Below, in pieces: positions 10,192-18,326 of a stretch of DNA of 64,000 nt. Under the pieces are notes generated by a model, which saw only the letters and a program-made list of their open reading frames with translations, did not search any database and had not been told where the DNA came from. The position numbers and the translations under genes were made by a program. The DNA is taken from contig NZ_JAMTCT010000001.1 in NCBI RefSeq assembly GCF_024171995.1, forward strand, positions 248,001-312,000. The letters are read 5' to 3'. This stretch comes from Promicromonospora umidemergens (GTDB lineage Bacteria > Actinomycetota > Actinomycetes > Actinomycetales > Cellulomonadaceae). Each line of letters opens with the position of its first letter. Position 1 is the stretch's first letter.

Positions 10192-11772
10192 ATGACGCAA
10201 GCGGTCACCGACGTGCTCGTGGTCGGCGCCGGACCCACGGGCCTCGCGCTGGCGTGCGGGCTCCGCCTGCAGGGGGTCGACGTGCGGGTCGTGGACCGCA
10301 TGCCGGCCCCGGCGACGACGTCGCGCGCCAACTTCGTGCACGTGCGCGGGTCCGAGGTGCTCGACCGGCTCGGTGCCCTCGGGGACCTGCCGCAGCGTGC
10401 GGTGCGGGCGATGCGGATCACCACCTACCTTGGCGACGAGCCCATGATGCGCATCCGGTTCGGTGATCCCGGCCTGCGGACCGCTGCACCACCGATGGTG
10501 GTGTCCCAGGCCCTCGTGGAGGGCGAGCTGCGCCGACGCCTCGCGGAGCTGGGCGTGACGCCCGAGTGGGGCGCGTCGCTCACGGGTCTCGTGCAGGACG
10601 ACGACGGCGTGACCGCGGAGCTCGACGACGGGCGGACCGTGCGGGCCCGTTGGCTCGTCGGCTGCGACGGGACCAGCAGTGCCGTCCGGAGCGCCGCGGG
10701 CATCAACGCCCCAGGGGTGCGCCTGAGCGAACGGTTCCTGCTGGCCGACGTGCACCTGGACTGGGACGTGGACCGGACCGGGACGTCCGGCTGGGTGCAC
10801 CCGACGGGGATGCTCGGCGCCATGCCGATGCCCGACGACGACGGGCGGGCCGACCTGTGGCGGCTGATCGCGTACGACCCGCAGAGCGCACTGTCGGAGG
10901 CCCCGCCGGATGCCGCCGAGCCGAGGGCCGCTGACGCCTACGGGCGGCGCAGCCGGCTGACCGAGGCGCAGATCCTGGACCGGTTCCGCGCGATCCTGCC
11001 CGAGCGCACCGGCCGCGAGGTGTGGGTCCTGGACAGCGAGTGGCTGTCCGAGTTCACCATCCATCGGCGGCTGGCCGACCAGTACCGGCGCGGCCGGGTC
11101 TTCATCGCAGGCGACGCAGCGCACGCGCATGCGCCGTTCGGCGGGCAGGGCATGCTGACCGGGCTCGGTGATGCCGAGAACCTGGCCTGGAAGCTGGCGC
11201 TCGTGGTGCGCGGCCGGGCGTCCGACGGGCTGCTCGACACCTATGAGGGCGAGCGGCGTCCGCTGGCCACCGACGTGCTGCGCGGCACCGCCAACGTGAC
11301 GCGGATCAACGTGGCGACCAGCCCCGTCGGCCGGTTCCTGCGGGACCAGGTGCTGATCCGGCTCTTCAACCAGCCGTGGATCCAGCGCTGGGCCACGTTC
11401 ACGACCTCGCAGCTCTGGGTGAGCTACCGGTCCGGGCCGCTGGGGGTCGGGCCGGCCGAGCGGGTCGCCGCCCGGCTCCGGCGTCGGACGTGCGTCGGCG
11501 ACCGCGTGCCGAACCTCGGCTGTGTCCGCGCGGACGGGGCGCCGACCCGCCTGCACGCAGAGCTCGGCGGGCGCTGGGCGCTGCTCGTGCCGCCGTCGGA
11601 CGGCGCGACCGGTGCTGAGCCGGACGGCGAGCCGGCGCGCCTCACCCGGACGGACGGCGTCCCCGAGGCCTGGCTCGTGCGCCCGGACGGGCACCTGGCC
11701 TGGCGCGGCGTGGACCCGGCGGAGTCGGGACCGTGGCTCGCCGAGGTCCTGCGCACGGGCAGCGCCCGATGA
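10192..11772 (+). CDS. FAD-dependent aromatic monooxygenase (PheA/TfdB-type)
   Basis: Class A flavoprotein hydroxylase, 526 residues, expected to use NAD(P)H and O2 to hydroxylate an aromatic substrate. The N-terminal dinucleotide fold reads VVGAGPTGLALACGL (about 7-21). The internal CDG motif (WLVGCDGTSSAVR, about 157) and the second FAD motif IAGDAAHAHAPFGGQG (about 305-320) are all present. The last about 120 residues resemble the thioredoxin-like tail of the phenol hydroxylase group. Strong AAAAGGAG ribosome site. It is followed, with four-base overlap, by a TetR regulator, and a palindrome overlaps its leader. Typical of xenobiotic, antibiotic-resistance or aromatic-degradation loci; substrate unknown. 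Confidence 0.92.
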   Translation: MTQAVTDVLVVGAGPTGLALACGLRLQGVDVRVVDRMPAPATTSRANFVHVRGSEVLDRLGALGDLPQRAVRAMRITTYLGDEPMMRIRFGDPGLRTAAPPMVVSQALVEGELRRRLAELGVTPEWGASLTGLVQDDDGVTAELDDGRTVRARWLVGCDGTSSAVRSAAGINAPGVRLSERFLLADVHLDWDVDRTGTSGWVHPTGMLGAMPMPDDDGRADLWRLIAYDPQSALSEAPPDAAEPRAADAYGRRSRLTEAQILDRFRAILPERTGREVWVLDSEWLSEFTIHRRLADQYRRGRVFIAGDAAHAHAPFGGQGMLTGLGDAENLAWKLALVVRGRASDGLLDTYEGERRPLATDVLRGTANVTRINVATSPVGRFLRDQVLIRLFNQPWIQRWATFTTSQLWVSYRSGPLGVGPAERVAARLRRRTCVGDRVPNLGCVRADGAPTRLHAELGGRWALLVPPSDGATGAEPDGEPARLTRTDGVPEAWLVRPDGHLAWRGVDPAESGPWLAEVLRTGSAR

Positions 11773-12392
11773 CCGCCGCCGACGTGCGCCGCGGCCGCGG
11801 GCGGCCGCGAGACCCCCGAACCGACGAGGCGATCCTTCGGGCTGCGCTCGAGCTGTTCACCGAGCACGGCCACGCCGGGACCAGCATCGAGCAGATCGCC
11901 CGGCAGGCGGGCGTCGGCAAGCTCACCGTGTACCGGCGCTGGGCGAGCAAGGACGAGCTCATCGCGGCGGCCGTCGAGTCGGCGCGCGGCGAGATCCCCA
12001 GCCCTGGCCCGGACGACCTGGCAGACCTGTCCTACGCCGAGATCTCCCAGGTGATCGTCGACGCGCTACCGGTCAGCGCCAGGACCCTCGCCGAGCCCGG
12101 CTACCGGGCGATGCTCGCCCAAGTCCTCGGCTCCAGCGTCACCCATCCCGGCGTCATGGCGGCCTTCTGGCGCAACCACCTCCTGCCCCGGCGGCATACC
12201 GCGCACCTGGCGCTGTCGCGGGCCGTGGAGGAGGGCGTGCTGCCGGCGGAGACGAACATCGAGGCGCTCATCGACATGACGGTCGGCGCGGTCGTCTACC
12301 GGCTGCTGCGCCCCGAGCCCCCCGACGCGGACGAGCTGCTGGAGTACCTGCGCACCGTCTATGCGCAGGCGGGGATGATCCCGGGGCAGTGA
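11769..12392 (+). CDS. TetR-family regulator
   Basis: 207 residues. The N-terminal HTH (about 19-65) reads AILRAALELFTEHGHAGTSI, then IARQAGVGKLTVYRRWASKDEL, as in TetR proteins. The C-terminal half (ligand domain) fits the TetR_C group with HPGVMAAFWRNHL and a late AEGVL-like helix. The ATG overlaps the stop of the monooxygenase gene, so the two are translationally coupled. It probably represses its own operon through the palindrome at 10154-10180 and is released by the monooxygenase substrate or product; both are inferences. Confidence 0.9.
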   Translation: MTAADVRRGRGRPRDPRTDEAILRAALELFTEHGHAGTSIEQIARQAGVGKLTVYRRWASKDELIAAAVESARGEIPSPGPDDLADLSYAEISQVIVDALPVSARTLAEPGYRAMLAQVLGSSVTHPGVMAAFWRNHLLPRRHTAHLALSRAVEEGVLPAETNIEALIDMTVGAVVYRLLRPEPPDADELLEYLRTVYAQAGMIPGQ

Positions 12393-12509
12393 CCCAGCGG
12401 GGACCAGGCCCGGCCGTTCAGAATGTCGGCGCAGCCCCAGCGTGCGAGCGGACCCGGACCGCGTGACTGTGGGATCCAGAAGGGATACCAGACGGACGGG
12501 AGAGGCATC

Positions 12510-13016
12510 ATGACCCACACGACGGCTACTCGGCGCCCCCGCGGCGCCCACCAGTGGCTCGCCCTCGTGGTCGGCGTGGTCTACCTGCTGGTGGGGATAG
12601 CCGGCTTCTTCGTGACCGGGTTCGACATGGCCGGCTTCATGGAGCACGACCCTGACCAGACGCTGCTGGGCTTCGCCATCAACCCGTTGCACAACATCGT
12701 GCACCTGGTGATCGGAATCCTGGGCATCGGCGCGTGGTCCAGATCGGCGAGCGCGCGCACCTTCGGCTGGCTCCTCCTGCTCGGCTACGGCGCGGCGTTC
12801 GTCTACGGGCTCTTCGCCGTGAACAACCCGGAGATCAACTACCTGAACATCAACCAGGCCGACAACTGGCTGCACCTCGGCAGCGCCCTGGTCGGTCTGC
12901 TGATCGCCGTGTGGCCGGCCCCGGCCCGCGTCGTCGAGCAGCCCGGAACCTCGGAGGCGATGCCGCCGGAGGTCCGGGGTCCGCATACCGGTGAAGCAGG
13001 GCCGCCGGCCCGCTAG
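12510..13016 (+). CDS. DUF4383 membrane protein
   Basis: 168 residues with four membrane helices (about 14-34, 54-75, 82-104, 115-137). The sequence INPLHNIVHLVIGILGI, and a second Trp-Leu-His block near NWLHLGSALVGL, are the conserved DUF4383 features. Function unknown; members are common stress-associated actinobacterial membrane proteins. GGAGAG lies before the ATG; the in-frame GTG/ATG codons further upstream would add an unlikely hydrophilic tail. It is not in a tight operon. Confidence 0.85.
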   Translation: MTHTTATRRPRGAHQWLALVVGVVYLLVGIAGFFVTGFDMAGFMEHDPDQTLLGFAINPLHNIVHLVIGILGIGAWSRSASARTFGWLLLLGYGAAFVYGLFAVNNPEINYLNINQADNWLHLGSALVGLLIAVWPAPARVVEQPGTSEAMPPEVRGPHTGEAGPPAR

Positions 13017-13025
13017 CCTCCGTGG

Positions 13026-13805
13026 ATGACCCGCATCGCCGTCCTCTCCGACATCCACGGCAACACCCCGGCGCTCGCGGCGGTCCTCGCCGCCGTCGAC
13101 GCCGAGGCGGTCGATCTCGTGCTGAACCTCGGCGACATCGTCGCGGGCGCCGTCGACCCGCGCGGCACCCTCGACCTGCTCGCCGAGCGCCCCGACATCG
13201 TGACCGTCCGCGGCAACCACGAGCGGCAGGTACTGACGCTGTCGTACGACGAGATGGGCGGCGCGGACCGGATCGCCTCAGGCGTGCTGACCGACGCCGA
13301 CCGGACGTGGCTCGGCTCGCTCCCGCTCACCGTCCGCCCAGCCCCTGATGTGCTCGCCTTCCACGCCGTGCCCGACGACGACGCCACGTACCTCACCCAG
13401 ACCGTCGTCGCGCCGACGGCGGAGAACCCGCAGGGTGTGCGCGAGGCGACGGACCGCGAGCTCGTCGAACGCCTCGGGACGGCGTACGGCGCGTACGGGC
13501 TGTACCTGTGCGGGCACACGCACCAGGCGCGCACCCGGCCGCTCCCGGACGGTTCGCTGCTGGTCAACCCCGGCAGCGTGGGCTGGCCCGCGTACGCGGA
13601 CGAGCACCCCCACCCGCACCGGGTCGAGGCGGGAGCGCCCGAGGCCCGGTTCGCGATCCTGTCGCGGACGGAGGACGGCGGGGGCGGCGGCTGGACGGCC
13701 GAGCTGCTCGCTGTCCCGTACGACTACGAGGAGGCCGCGTCGTCGGCAGAGCGGCTCGGCAGGCCGGACCTCGCACACATGCTGCGTACGGGTCGGCTGC
13801 CCTGA
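13026..13805 (+). CDS. Calcineurin-like metallophosphoesterase (YfcE/MJ0936-like)
   Basis: 259 residues. All motifs of the two-metal phosphoesterase centre are visible: DIHGN (about 9-13), NLGDIV (about 37), VRGNHER (about 62) and GHTHQ (about 162) followed by NPGSVGWP. The fold matches small phosphodiesterases that act on cyclic nucleotides or generic phosphodiesters. It starts 9 bp after the DUF4383 gene and may be read with it. Physiological substrate unknown. Confidence 0.9.
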   Translation: MTRIAVLSDIHGNTPALAAVLAAVDAEAVDLVLNLGDIVAGAVDPRGTLDLLAERPDIVTVRGNHERQVLTLSYDEMGGADRIASGVLTDADRTWLGSLPLTVRPAPDVLAFHAVPDDDATYLTQTVVAPTAENPQGVREATDRELVERLGTAYGAYGLYLCGHTHQARTRPLPDGSLLVNPGSVGWPAYADEHPHPHRVEAGAPEARFAILSRTEDGGGGGWTAELLAVPYDYEEAASSAERLGRPDLAHMLRTGRLP

Positions 13806-13905
13806 CGGGCCCGGCGTCGGCAACGGCAGCGGCAGCGGCCGAAGATTTACGGGCCGGAAACCCAGGTACTCGTCCTGCACCGCGTCGGAACCATAGATTT
13901 GCCCC

Positions 13906-14424
13906 GTGGACCTCGCGACCTTCAACGCCCTGCCCGCCACCGACGCCGCTGCGACGGTCCGGCCGTGCGCCGACATCGGCCCTTGGGTCGACGACGTCGT
14001 GGCCGGCCGCCCGTACCGGTGCCGTGACTCCCTGCTGCTGCGCGCCATGCGAGCCGCCGCCGAATGGACGACCGCCGACGTGGACGCGGCGCTCGCGCAC
14101 CATCCCCGCATCGGCGAGCGTGCCTCCGGCGACAGTACCGAGGCACGCCTGTCCCGCAAGGAGCAGCCGGCGGCGGCCGATGAGACGGCCGCCCGGATCG
14201 CCGACGGCAACGCCGCCTACGAGGCGAGGTTCGGCCGGATCTTCCTGGTCCGGGCCGCCGGGCGCACCGCGGAGGACATCCTCGCCAACCTGACCGAACG
14301 CCTCGCCAACGACCCCGCCACCGAGGCCCTGGTGACCGCGGAGCAGCTGCGCCAGATAGCGCTCCGGCGCCTGGAGACCCTCGTCGAGGAACCCATGACG
14401 GCGGCCGTCGCGGTCTCGGCGTGA
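13906..14424 (+). CDS. uraD: 2-oxo-4-hydroxy-4-carboxy-5-ureidoimidazoline (OHCU) decarboxylase
   Basis: Last step in conversion of urate to S-allantoin: decarboxylates OHCU. The 172-residue length fits the family. Signature blocks are FNALPA near the N-terminus, HPRIGER with the catalytic His (about 66-72), and EARFGRIFLVRAAGR (about 106-120), followed by the NDPATE helix. Start is GTG at 13906. The next gene encodes an allantoinase-like protein 16 bp downstream, which supports a purine-degradation context, but urate oxidase and HIU hydrolase are not in this window. A short GGCAGC-type run lies just upstream (about 13816-13840). Confidence 0.9.
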   Translation: MDLATFNALPATDAAATVRPCADIGPWVDDVVAGRPYRCRDSLLLRAMRAAAEWTTADVDAALAHHPRIGERASGDSTEARLSRKEQPAAADETAARIADGNAAYEARFGRIFLVRAAGRTAEDILANLTERLANDPATEALVTAEQLRQIALRRLETLVEEPMTAAVAVSA

Positions 14425-14440
14425 CCGGCGGGGGACTCGG

Positions 14441-15568
14441 ATGAGCCTCGACGACGACATCATCCTCGGCGGGACGCCACGAGCGGAGCCGCCGACCCTG
14501 GTCCTCGCGTCCGAACGGGTCCTGATCGAGGGCGAGCTCCAGCCGGCGGTCCTGAGCATCCAGGAGGGCGCGGTCCACCAGGTGTGGTGGGGCTCTGCCG
14601 ATCCCGCGAGGGCGAAGGTCTCCGGCGAGACCATCGCGCTGGGCAGCCGGGTGGTGCTGCCGGGCGTCGTCGACACGCACCTGTCGCTCGGCTCCCTCCC
14701 GCCCACCACCACGGTGCGCGCGCTGGAGGCCAGGCGTGCGGCGGCCGAGGCGGCGCGAGCGCGCGGCGAGCTGCACGGCGACGTCGGCTTCTGGGGTGGC
14801 GTGGTCCCCGGCAACGCCGAGGACCTGGAGCCGCTCTGGGCCGCCGGGGTGCTCGGCCTCAGGTGCGTGCTCCCAGGCTCGGGTGTGTCGGCGCTTCCGC
14901 CGCTCGCGCCGGACGAGCTCCTGGACGCCATGGGCCGGATCGCCTGGTTCGGCGGGCTGCTGGCGGTGCACGCCGAGGGCCCGGCAGCGCTGGCCGGCCT
15001 GCTCGACGCCGTCCGCGAGACCGGCGCGCGCACCCATGTGCCGCACCTGTCCTCCGCGCGGGCGCTCGACCTGATCGCCGAGGCCAAGGACGAGGGCCTC
15101 CCGGTCACCGCCGAGACCTGCCACCACAACCTGGTCCTCGACGTGGAGGGCATCGCCGGCGGCGGCGGTGCGGGCGGCGGTGGCGGCGCGGACACGTGCT
15201 GCTCGCCCGTCCGCGACGGCGGCGACCAGGACGCGCTCTGGTACGCGCTCCGGGAGGGTGCGCTCGACTGCGTGGGCGGCGTCGGCTCGCCCGGGGGGAG
15301 CGGGTTGGCAGCCCTTGCCGACGCCGCCCGACGTCGGGGCGTGCCGCTGGCCGACGTCTCCCGCTGGACCTCGGCGAACACCGCCGCGCTCGTAGGGCTG
15401 GACCGGGGGCCGCGCCGGAAGGGAGTGATCGCAGAGGGCGCCGCCGCCGACCTGATCGTCTACGACCCCGAGGCGGGCACCACCTTCCCTGCCGCTCGGG
15501 ATGCGGTCGACCCCGCGCCGGTCGGGCCAGGCCCTTCGCTGCTCAGCAGGCCCGGTACCGGGCGTTAG
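14441..15568 (+). CDS. Allantoinase-like amidohydrolase lacking several metal ligands
   Basis: Clearly related to allantoinase AllB (blocks VVLPGVVDTH, DVGFWGGVVPGN, VTAETCHHNLVLD, TCCSPVRD, MATN-like TSANTAAL, KGVIAEGAAADLIVYDP). Aligned by eye with E. coli AllB, the second His of the HxH pair is Ser82 (THLSL), the carboxylated Lys is Arg141 (GLRC), and the late metal-binding Asp is Val281 (GGVGSP). His80, His177, His202 and a His near 229 remain. About 30 residues after the first His motif are missing and a Gly-rich loop (240-250) is inserted; the protein has 375 residues against about 450. It is probably not a classical binuclear hydrolase. Sixteen bases after uraD; its TAG overlaps the TAA of the convergent gene. 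Confidence 0.8.
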   Translation: MSLDDDIILGGTPRAEPPTLVLASERVLIEGELQPAVLSIQEGAVHQVWWGSADPARAKVSGETIALGSRVVLPGVVDTHLSLGSLPPTTTVRALEARRAAAEAARARGELHGDVGFWGGVVPGNAEDLEPLWAAGVLGLRCVLPGSGVSALPPLAPDELLDAMGRIAWFGGLLAVHAEGPAALAGLLDAVRETGARTHVPHLSSARALDLIAEAKDEGLPVTAETCHHNLVLDVEGIAGGGGAGGGGGADTCCSPVRDGGDQDALWYALREGALDCVGGVGSPGGSGLAALADAARRRGVPLADVSRWTSANTAALVGLDRGPRRKGVIAEGAAADLIVYDPEAGTTFPAARDAVDPAPVGPGPSLLSRPGTGR

Positions 15569-16536
15569 AGCAGCCGGACCGACCGGCCGTGCGGATCGGT
15601 GAGAGCCACCGGCGCGCCGTCCTCAGCCAGGATGAACTGGGGCGAGAGGCCTTCGGGAAGCTGCGCCGCGACGTCGGGCAGGACGGTCCAGCCCTCGTTG
15701 CTGAGCCACACCACGCCACGACTCCGGCGCAGGTCGCTCATCAAGCCGGCGAACGTCGACCTGTCCGGCTCCGTGAGGTAGTAGAGCACTGCCGAGTGCA
15801 GCACCACCACGGTGGCCTCGGCCGGCGCGGCGTCGACGAGGTCGCGCAGGCCGACCAGCAGGTCACCCTCGACCACGCGCGGTGGGTCGCTCGCCACCAC
15901 GCGAGCGGCGGCCCGCAGCGTCTCGACCCGGTCGGCATGCTCCGGCCACACGAGGGCTTCGAGCCAGGCGAGGTCGGCGGGGTCGCGCACGTCCAGCGGG
16001 TTCAGGTCGAGGCCGGCGCGCCACACGATCTCGGGCATCCGCTCGGGGGCCGGTCCTTCGATGGCACAGTGCAACAGCACCTCGCTCGGGCCGTCGGCAG
16101 GGTCGACGCGGGTCCGGGTGCCGTCCGGCGAGGTGTACAGGTAGGAATACCGGTCGGGACAGAGGCACAGCCCCGCCGAGGCGCCGACCTCGATCAGCGC
16201 GACCGGGGAGTCGAGCGCCGCGAGCGTCGGCAGGAACGTCGCGCAGCGCCGCGGCTCGTTCGTCTGGGTGGTGCGGGTGCGCATCTCCCGCTCGACGTCG
16301 TCCCAGGCGGCCAGCAGCCAGGGCCGCACCTCGGCCCAGCCTGCGGACGGTGCCCCGACCAGCCGGGCCGCCGCGAAAAGGAGGTTGGGCTGCCGCTTGG
16401 CCGGCGGCAACGTGTCGAGCAGGGCGCGGAGCTCGGGATCGGCGGCGATACCTCGCGCCCAGTCCTGGTAGGTCGGGGACCCGCCGTTCAAGGCCTGGCT
16501 CTCGGCGAACTGGGCGTAGACGGCGGCGGTGTCCAT
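15565..16536 (-). CDS. DUF2332 family protein
   Basis: 323-residue protein of unknown function. The conserved core SPTYQDWARGIAADPEL near the N-terminus, PNLLFAAARL, LIEVGASAGLCL (a glycine-rich GxSxG-like loop) and VVLHSAVLYYL match DUF2332. The LIEVGASAGL stretch followed by DRYSY resembles a methyltransferase cofactor loop, but this is only suggestive. Its stop codon shares bases with that of the allantoinase-like gene. It is divergent from the deaminase gene by 75 bp, a stretch containing an 11-bp direct repeat (CGATGAAACGC, 16570-16591). Confidence 0.85.
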   Translation of the reverse strand: MDTAAVYAQFAESQALNGGSPTYQDWARGIAADPELRALLDTLPPAKRQPNLLFAAARLVGAPSAGWAEVRPWLLAAWDDVEREMRTRTTQTNEPRRCATFLPTLAALDSPVALIEVGASAGLCLCPDRYSYLYTSPDGTRTRVDPADGPSEVLLHCAIEGPAPERMPEIVWRAGLDLNPLDVRDPADLAWLEALVWPEHADRVETLRAAARVVASDPPRVVEGDLLVGLRDLVDAAPAEATVVVLHSAVLYYLTEPDRSTFAGLMSDLRRSRGVVWLSNEGWTVLPDVAAQLPEGLSPQFILAEDGAPVALTDPHGRSVRLL

Positions 16537-16611
16537 GCCGGTCACGGTACCCAGTGGGCGTGCGCCTGCCGATGAAACGCCGATGAAACGCTGCGGTGCG
16601 AGCATCGAACG

Positions 16612-17130
16612 GTGAGCAGCCCCAGCGACAAGCCCGGCACCCGGTCCGTGACACCCGGCGATCCCGACGACGGCGTCTGGCTCGCCCGCGCCGTCGAGGT
16701 CGCCACGCGGAACGTGGCCGACGGCGGTGGGCCCTTCGGCGCCGTCGTCGTGCGAGCGGGAGCCGAGGTGGCGGCCGAGGGGAACCGCGTGACCCGCGAC
16801 CTCGATCCGACCGCACATGCCGAGGTGGTGGCGATCCGGGTCGCGTGCCGCGCCCTGAACACGTTCTCCCTGGCCGGGGCCACGCTCTACGCCTCGTGCG
16901 AACCTTGCCCGTTGTGCCTGTCCGCGGCGCTGTGGGCCCGCGTGGACCGGGTCGTGTTCGCCGCGAACCGGTACGACGCCGAAAGGGCGGGGTTCGACGA
17001 CCGCGAGTTCTACGAGCTGCTCGCGCGTGACCGGTCGACGTGGCCCAGCCCCGTCGTCGAGCACCGGATCGCCAGGGCGGTCGAACCCTTCGAGGCTTGG
17101 CGAGCACTCCCGTCACGCGACCCGTACTGA
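16612..17130 (+). CDS. Zinc-dependent nucleoside/guanine deaminase
   Basis: 172 residues of the cytidine/deoxycytidylate deaminase fold. The zinc site is complete: HAEVVAIR with His and catalytic Glu (about 67-69) and PCPLC (about 101-105). GGGPFGAVVV upstream of the HAE motif is typical of the guanine deaminase/tRNA-adenosine deaminase-like branch; the short C-terminal extension with YDAERAGFDDREFYELL resembles guanine deaminases. Given uraD nearby, conversion of guanine to xanthine is plausible but unproven. GTG start with only a weak ribosome site. Confidence 0.85.
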   Translation: MSSPSDKPGTRSVTPGDPDDGVWLARAVEVATRNVADGGGPFGAVVVRAGAEVAAEGNRVTRDLDPTAHAEVVAIRVACRALNTFSLAGATLYASCEPCPLCLSAALWARVDRVVFAANRYDAERAGFDDREFYELLARDRSTWPSPVVEHRIARAVEPFEAWRALPSRDPY

Positions 17131-17185
17131 CGAGAACGGGGTTGTGCTCCTTTCGCCCGGACAGGTGAACACAACCCCGTTCTCG
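17131..17185. repeat. Palindromic element, copy 1 (also a likely terminator)
   Basis: The arms CGAGAACGGGGTTGTG (17131-17146) and its complement (17170-17185) pair perfectly and the stem extends to 19 bp with one mismatch. It starts at the base after the deaminase stop and ends one base before the stop of the convergent DUF559 gene. A near copy, including similar loop sequence, lies at 18213-18265 on the other side of that gene. Confidence 0.85.
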
Positions 17186-17186
17186 G

Positions 17187-18179
17187 TCACCTTCGTCGGT
17201 CACGGGGCGGGATCGGGCGGCCCGGCGCCCAGCCCTCGCGGTCCAGCACGGATCGGACCGTGTCGACCATGGTGCTGCCCTCGTGGACGTGCCGGGCGAA
17301 GAACCGAAGCAGCACGTGCCGGCCGTCCCGGAGCAGCCCGTTCTGGCGGACGGCGTCCGGGCGCACCTGATCCGGCGACGTATGGAACTCGTCGCTGTCC
17401 AGCTCGACCAGCAGCCAGCGTCCGTTCCCGAGGTACCAGGCCAGGTCGGCACGGCCGAGAAACTGCCCCGTGGCGTCGAACAGGTCGCGTTGCAGGTCGT
17501 CGGGCCCTATCCCGGCATCTACCAGGCGTAGCCGTGCGGCTGTCTCGACCGGGGACTGCGACCGGCCGTTGGACTGGCCCCACCAGGTGCGAGACCTGGT
17601 GCGGTGCCGGCGGCTCTCGGTGAGCCGCTGTGCTCTGCGCACGCCGGACTGCGTGAGGATCCGCTTGTTCTGGAGCGAGTCCATGACCGCCACCCCGTGC
17701 TCGCGGTCGAGCAGCGGTAGCGCCTGGGCAAGGGCGTGGGCGGGCTCGGCCGCGAAGTGGTCGTCCACGGCCACGCGGGGGAACCATCGGTACTGCCGGA
17801 GGAGGATCCCGTCGCGCGGCTCGCGACCGGACCCGTTGGGGAACGCGGCTTCTGGCGTGATGTCCCGGGGGAGCCCGGCGGCCCCGAGAAGCGCGAGTGC
17901 ACAGGCTCCGACCGCGGCCGATCCAGGGTAGGCGAGCAGCGCCAGCCAGGCTGAGCGGAGGCGGCTCAGGTCATACGGGTGCAGGCCAGAATCCGGCAGG
18001 TCCGTGTCGAAGACCCCACGCGTCGGCCGCTGCCAGCGACCGGCCGCTACCAGCCGACGCCGGCGTCCGTTGGTCACTCCGTGCACGTCGCACTGTGCGG
18101 ACGAGACGAGCCCCGCTTGCCGGCGCGCGAGGCCAAGGAGCTGGGCAGGGATGTCGATCACCGGTATATGTGACCACAT
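17187..18179 (-). CDS. AbiEi-like winged-helix protein with C-terminal DUF559 nuclease-like domain
   Basis: 330 residues. The N-terminal part (LARRQAGLVSSAQCDVHG, then RRRRLVAAGRWQRPTRGVFD) is the AbiEi antitoxin-like winged helix. The C-terminal about 110 residues are a DUF559/Vsr-type domain: ARLRLVDAGI, FLGRADLAW and LLVELDSDEFH give a D...ExD core like PD-(D/E)xK nucleases, followed by RQNGLLRDGRHVLLRF. Such proteins are highly paralogous in Micrococcales and their role is unknown. No ribosome site precedes the chosen ATG (MWSHIPVID). No AbiEii-like toxin partner is adjacent, so a toxin-antitoxin role is unlikely. It is bounded by two related palindromes. Confidence 0.75.
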   Translation of the reverse strand: MWSHIPVIDIPAQLLGLARRQAGLVSSAQCDVHGVTNGRRRRLVAAGRWQRPTRGVFDTDLPDSGLHPYDLSRLRSAWLALLAYPGSAAVGACALALLGAAGLPRDITPEAAFPNGSGREPRDGILLRQYRWFPRVAVDDHFAAEPAHALAQALPLLDREHGVAVMDSLQNKRILTQSGVRRAQRLTESRRHRTRSRTWWGQSNGRSQSPVETAARLRLVDAGIGPDDLQRDLFDATGQFLGRADLAWYLGNGRWLLVELDSDEFHTSPDQVRPDAVRQNGLLRDGRHVLLRFFARHVHEGSTMVDTVRSVLDREGWAPGRPIPPRDRRR

Positions 18180-18212
18180 GATGGTTGATCGTGCTGGTTG
18201 GCTCGGTAAGGT

Positions 18213-18265
18213 GAGAACGGGGTTGTGTTCCTCTCGCACGGTGAGGCGGACACAACCCCGTTCTC
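18213..18265. repeat. Palindromic element, copy 2
   Basis: GAGAACGGGGTTGTGT (18213-18228) pairs exactly with its complement at 18250-18265. Sequence and loop resemble copy 1 at 17131-17185. Here it lies in a divergent intergenic region (DUF559 gene leftward, CydB-like gene rightward), where a terminator would not be expected. Confidence 0.85.
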
Positions 18266-18326
18266 GCAGGCCCATCAGCGGGCACCTCGTTAGGCTGGCG
18301 GTGCCCGACGAGCCGGAGGTGGTCCG

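Noticed and set aside
17187-18179. Type IV toxin-antitoxin system based on the AbiEi-like domain
   Set aside because: No AbiEii nucleotidyltransferase toxin is adjacent; the antitoxin-like part is fused to DUF559 instead.
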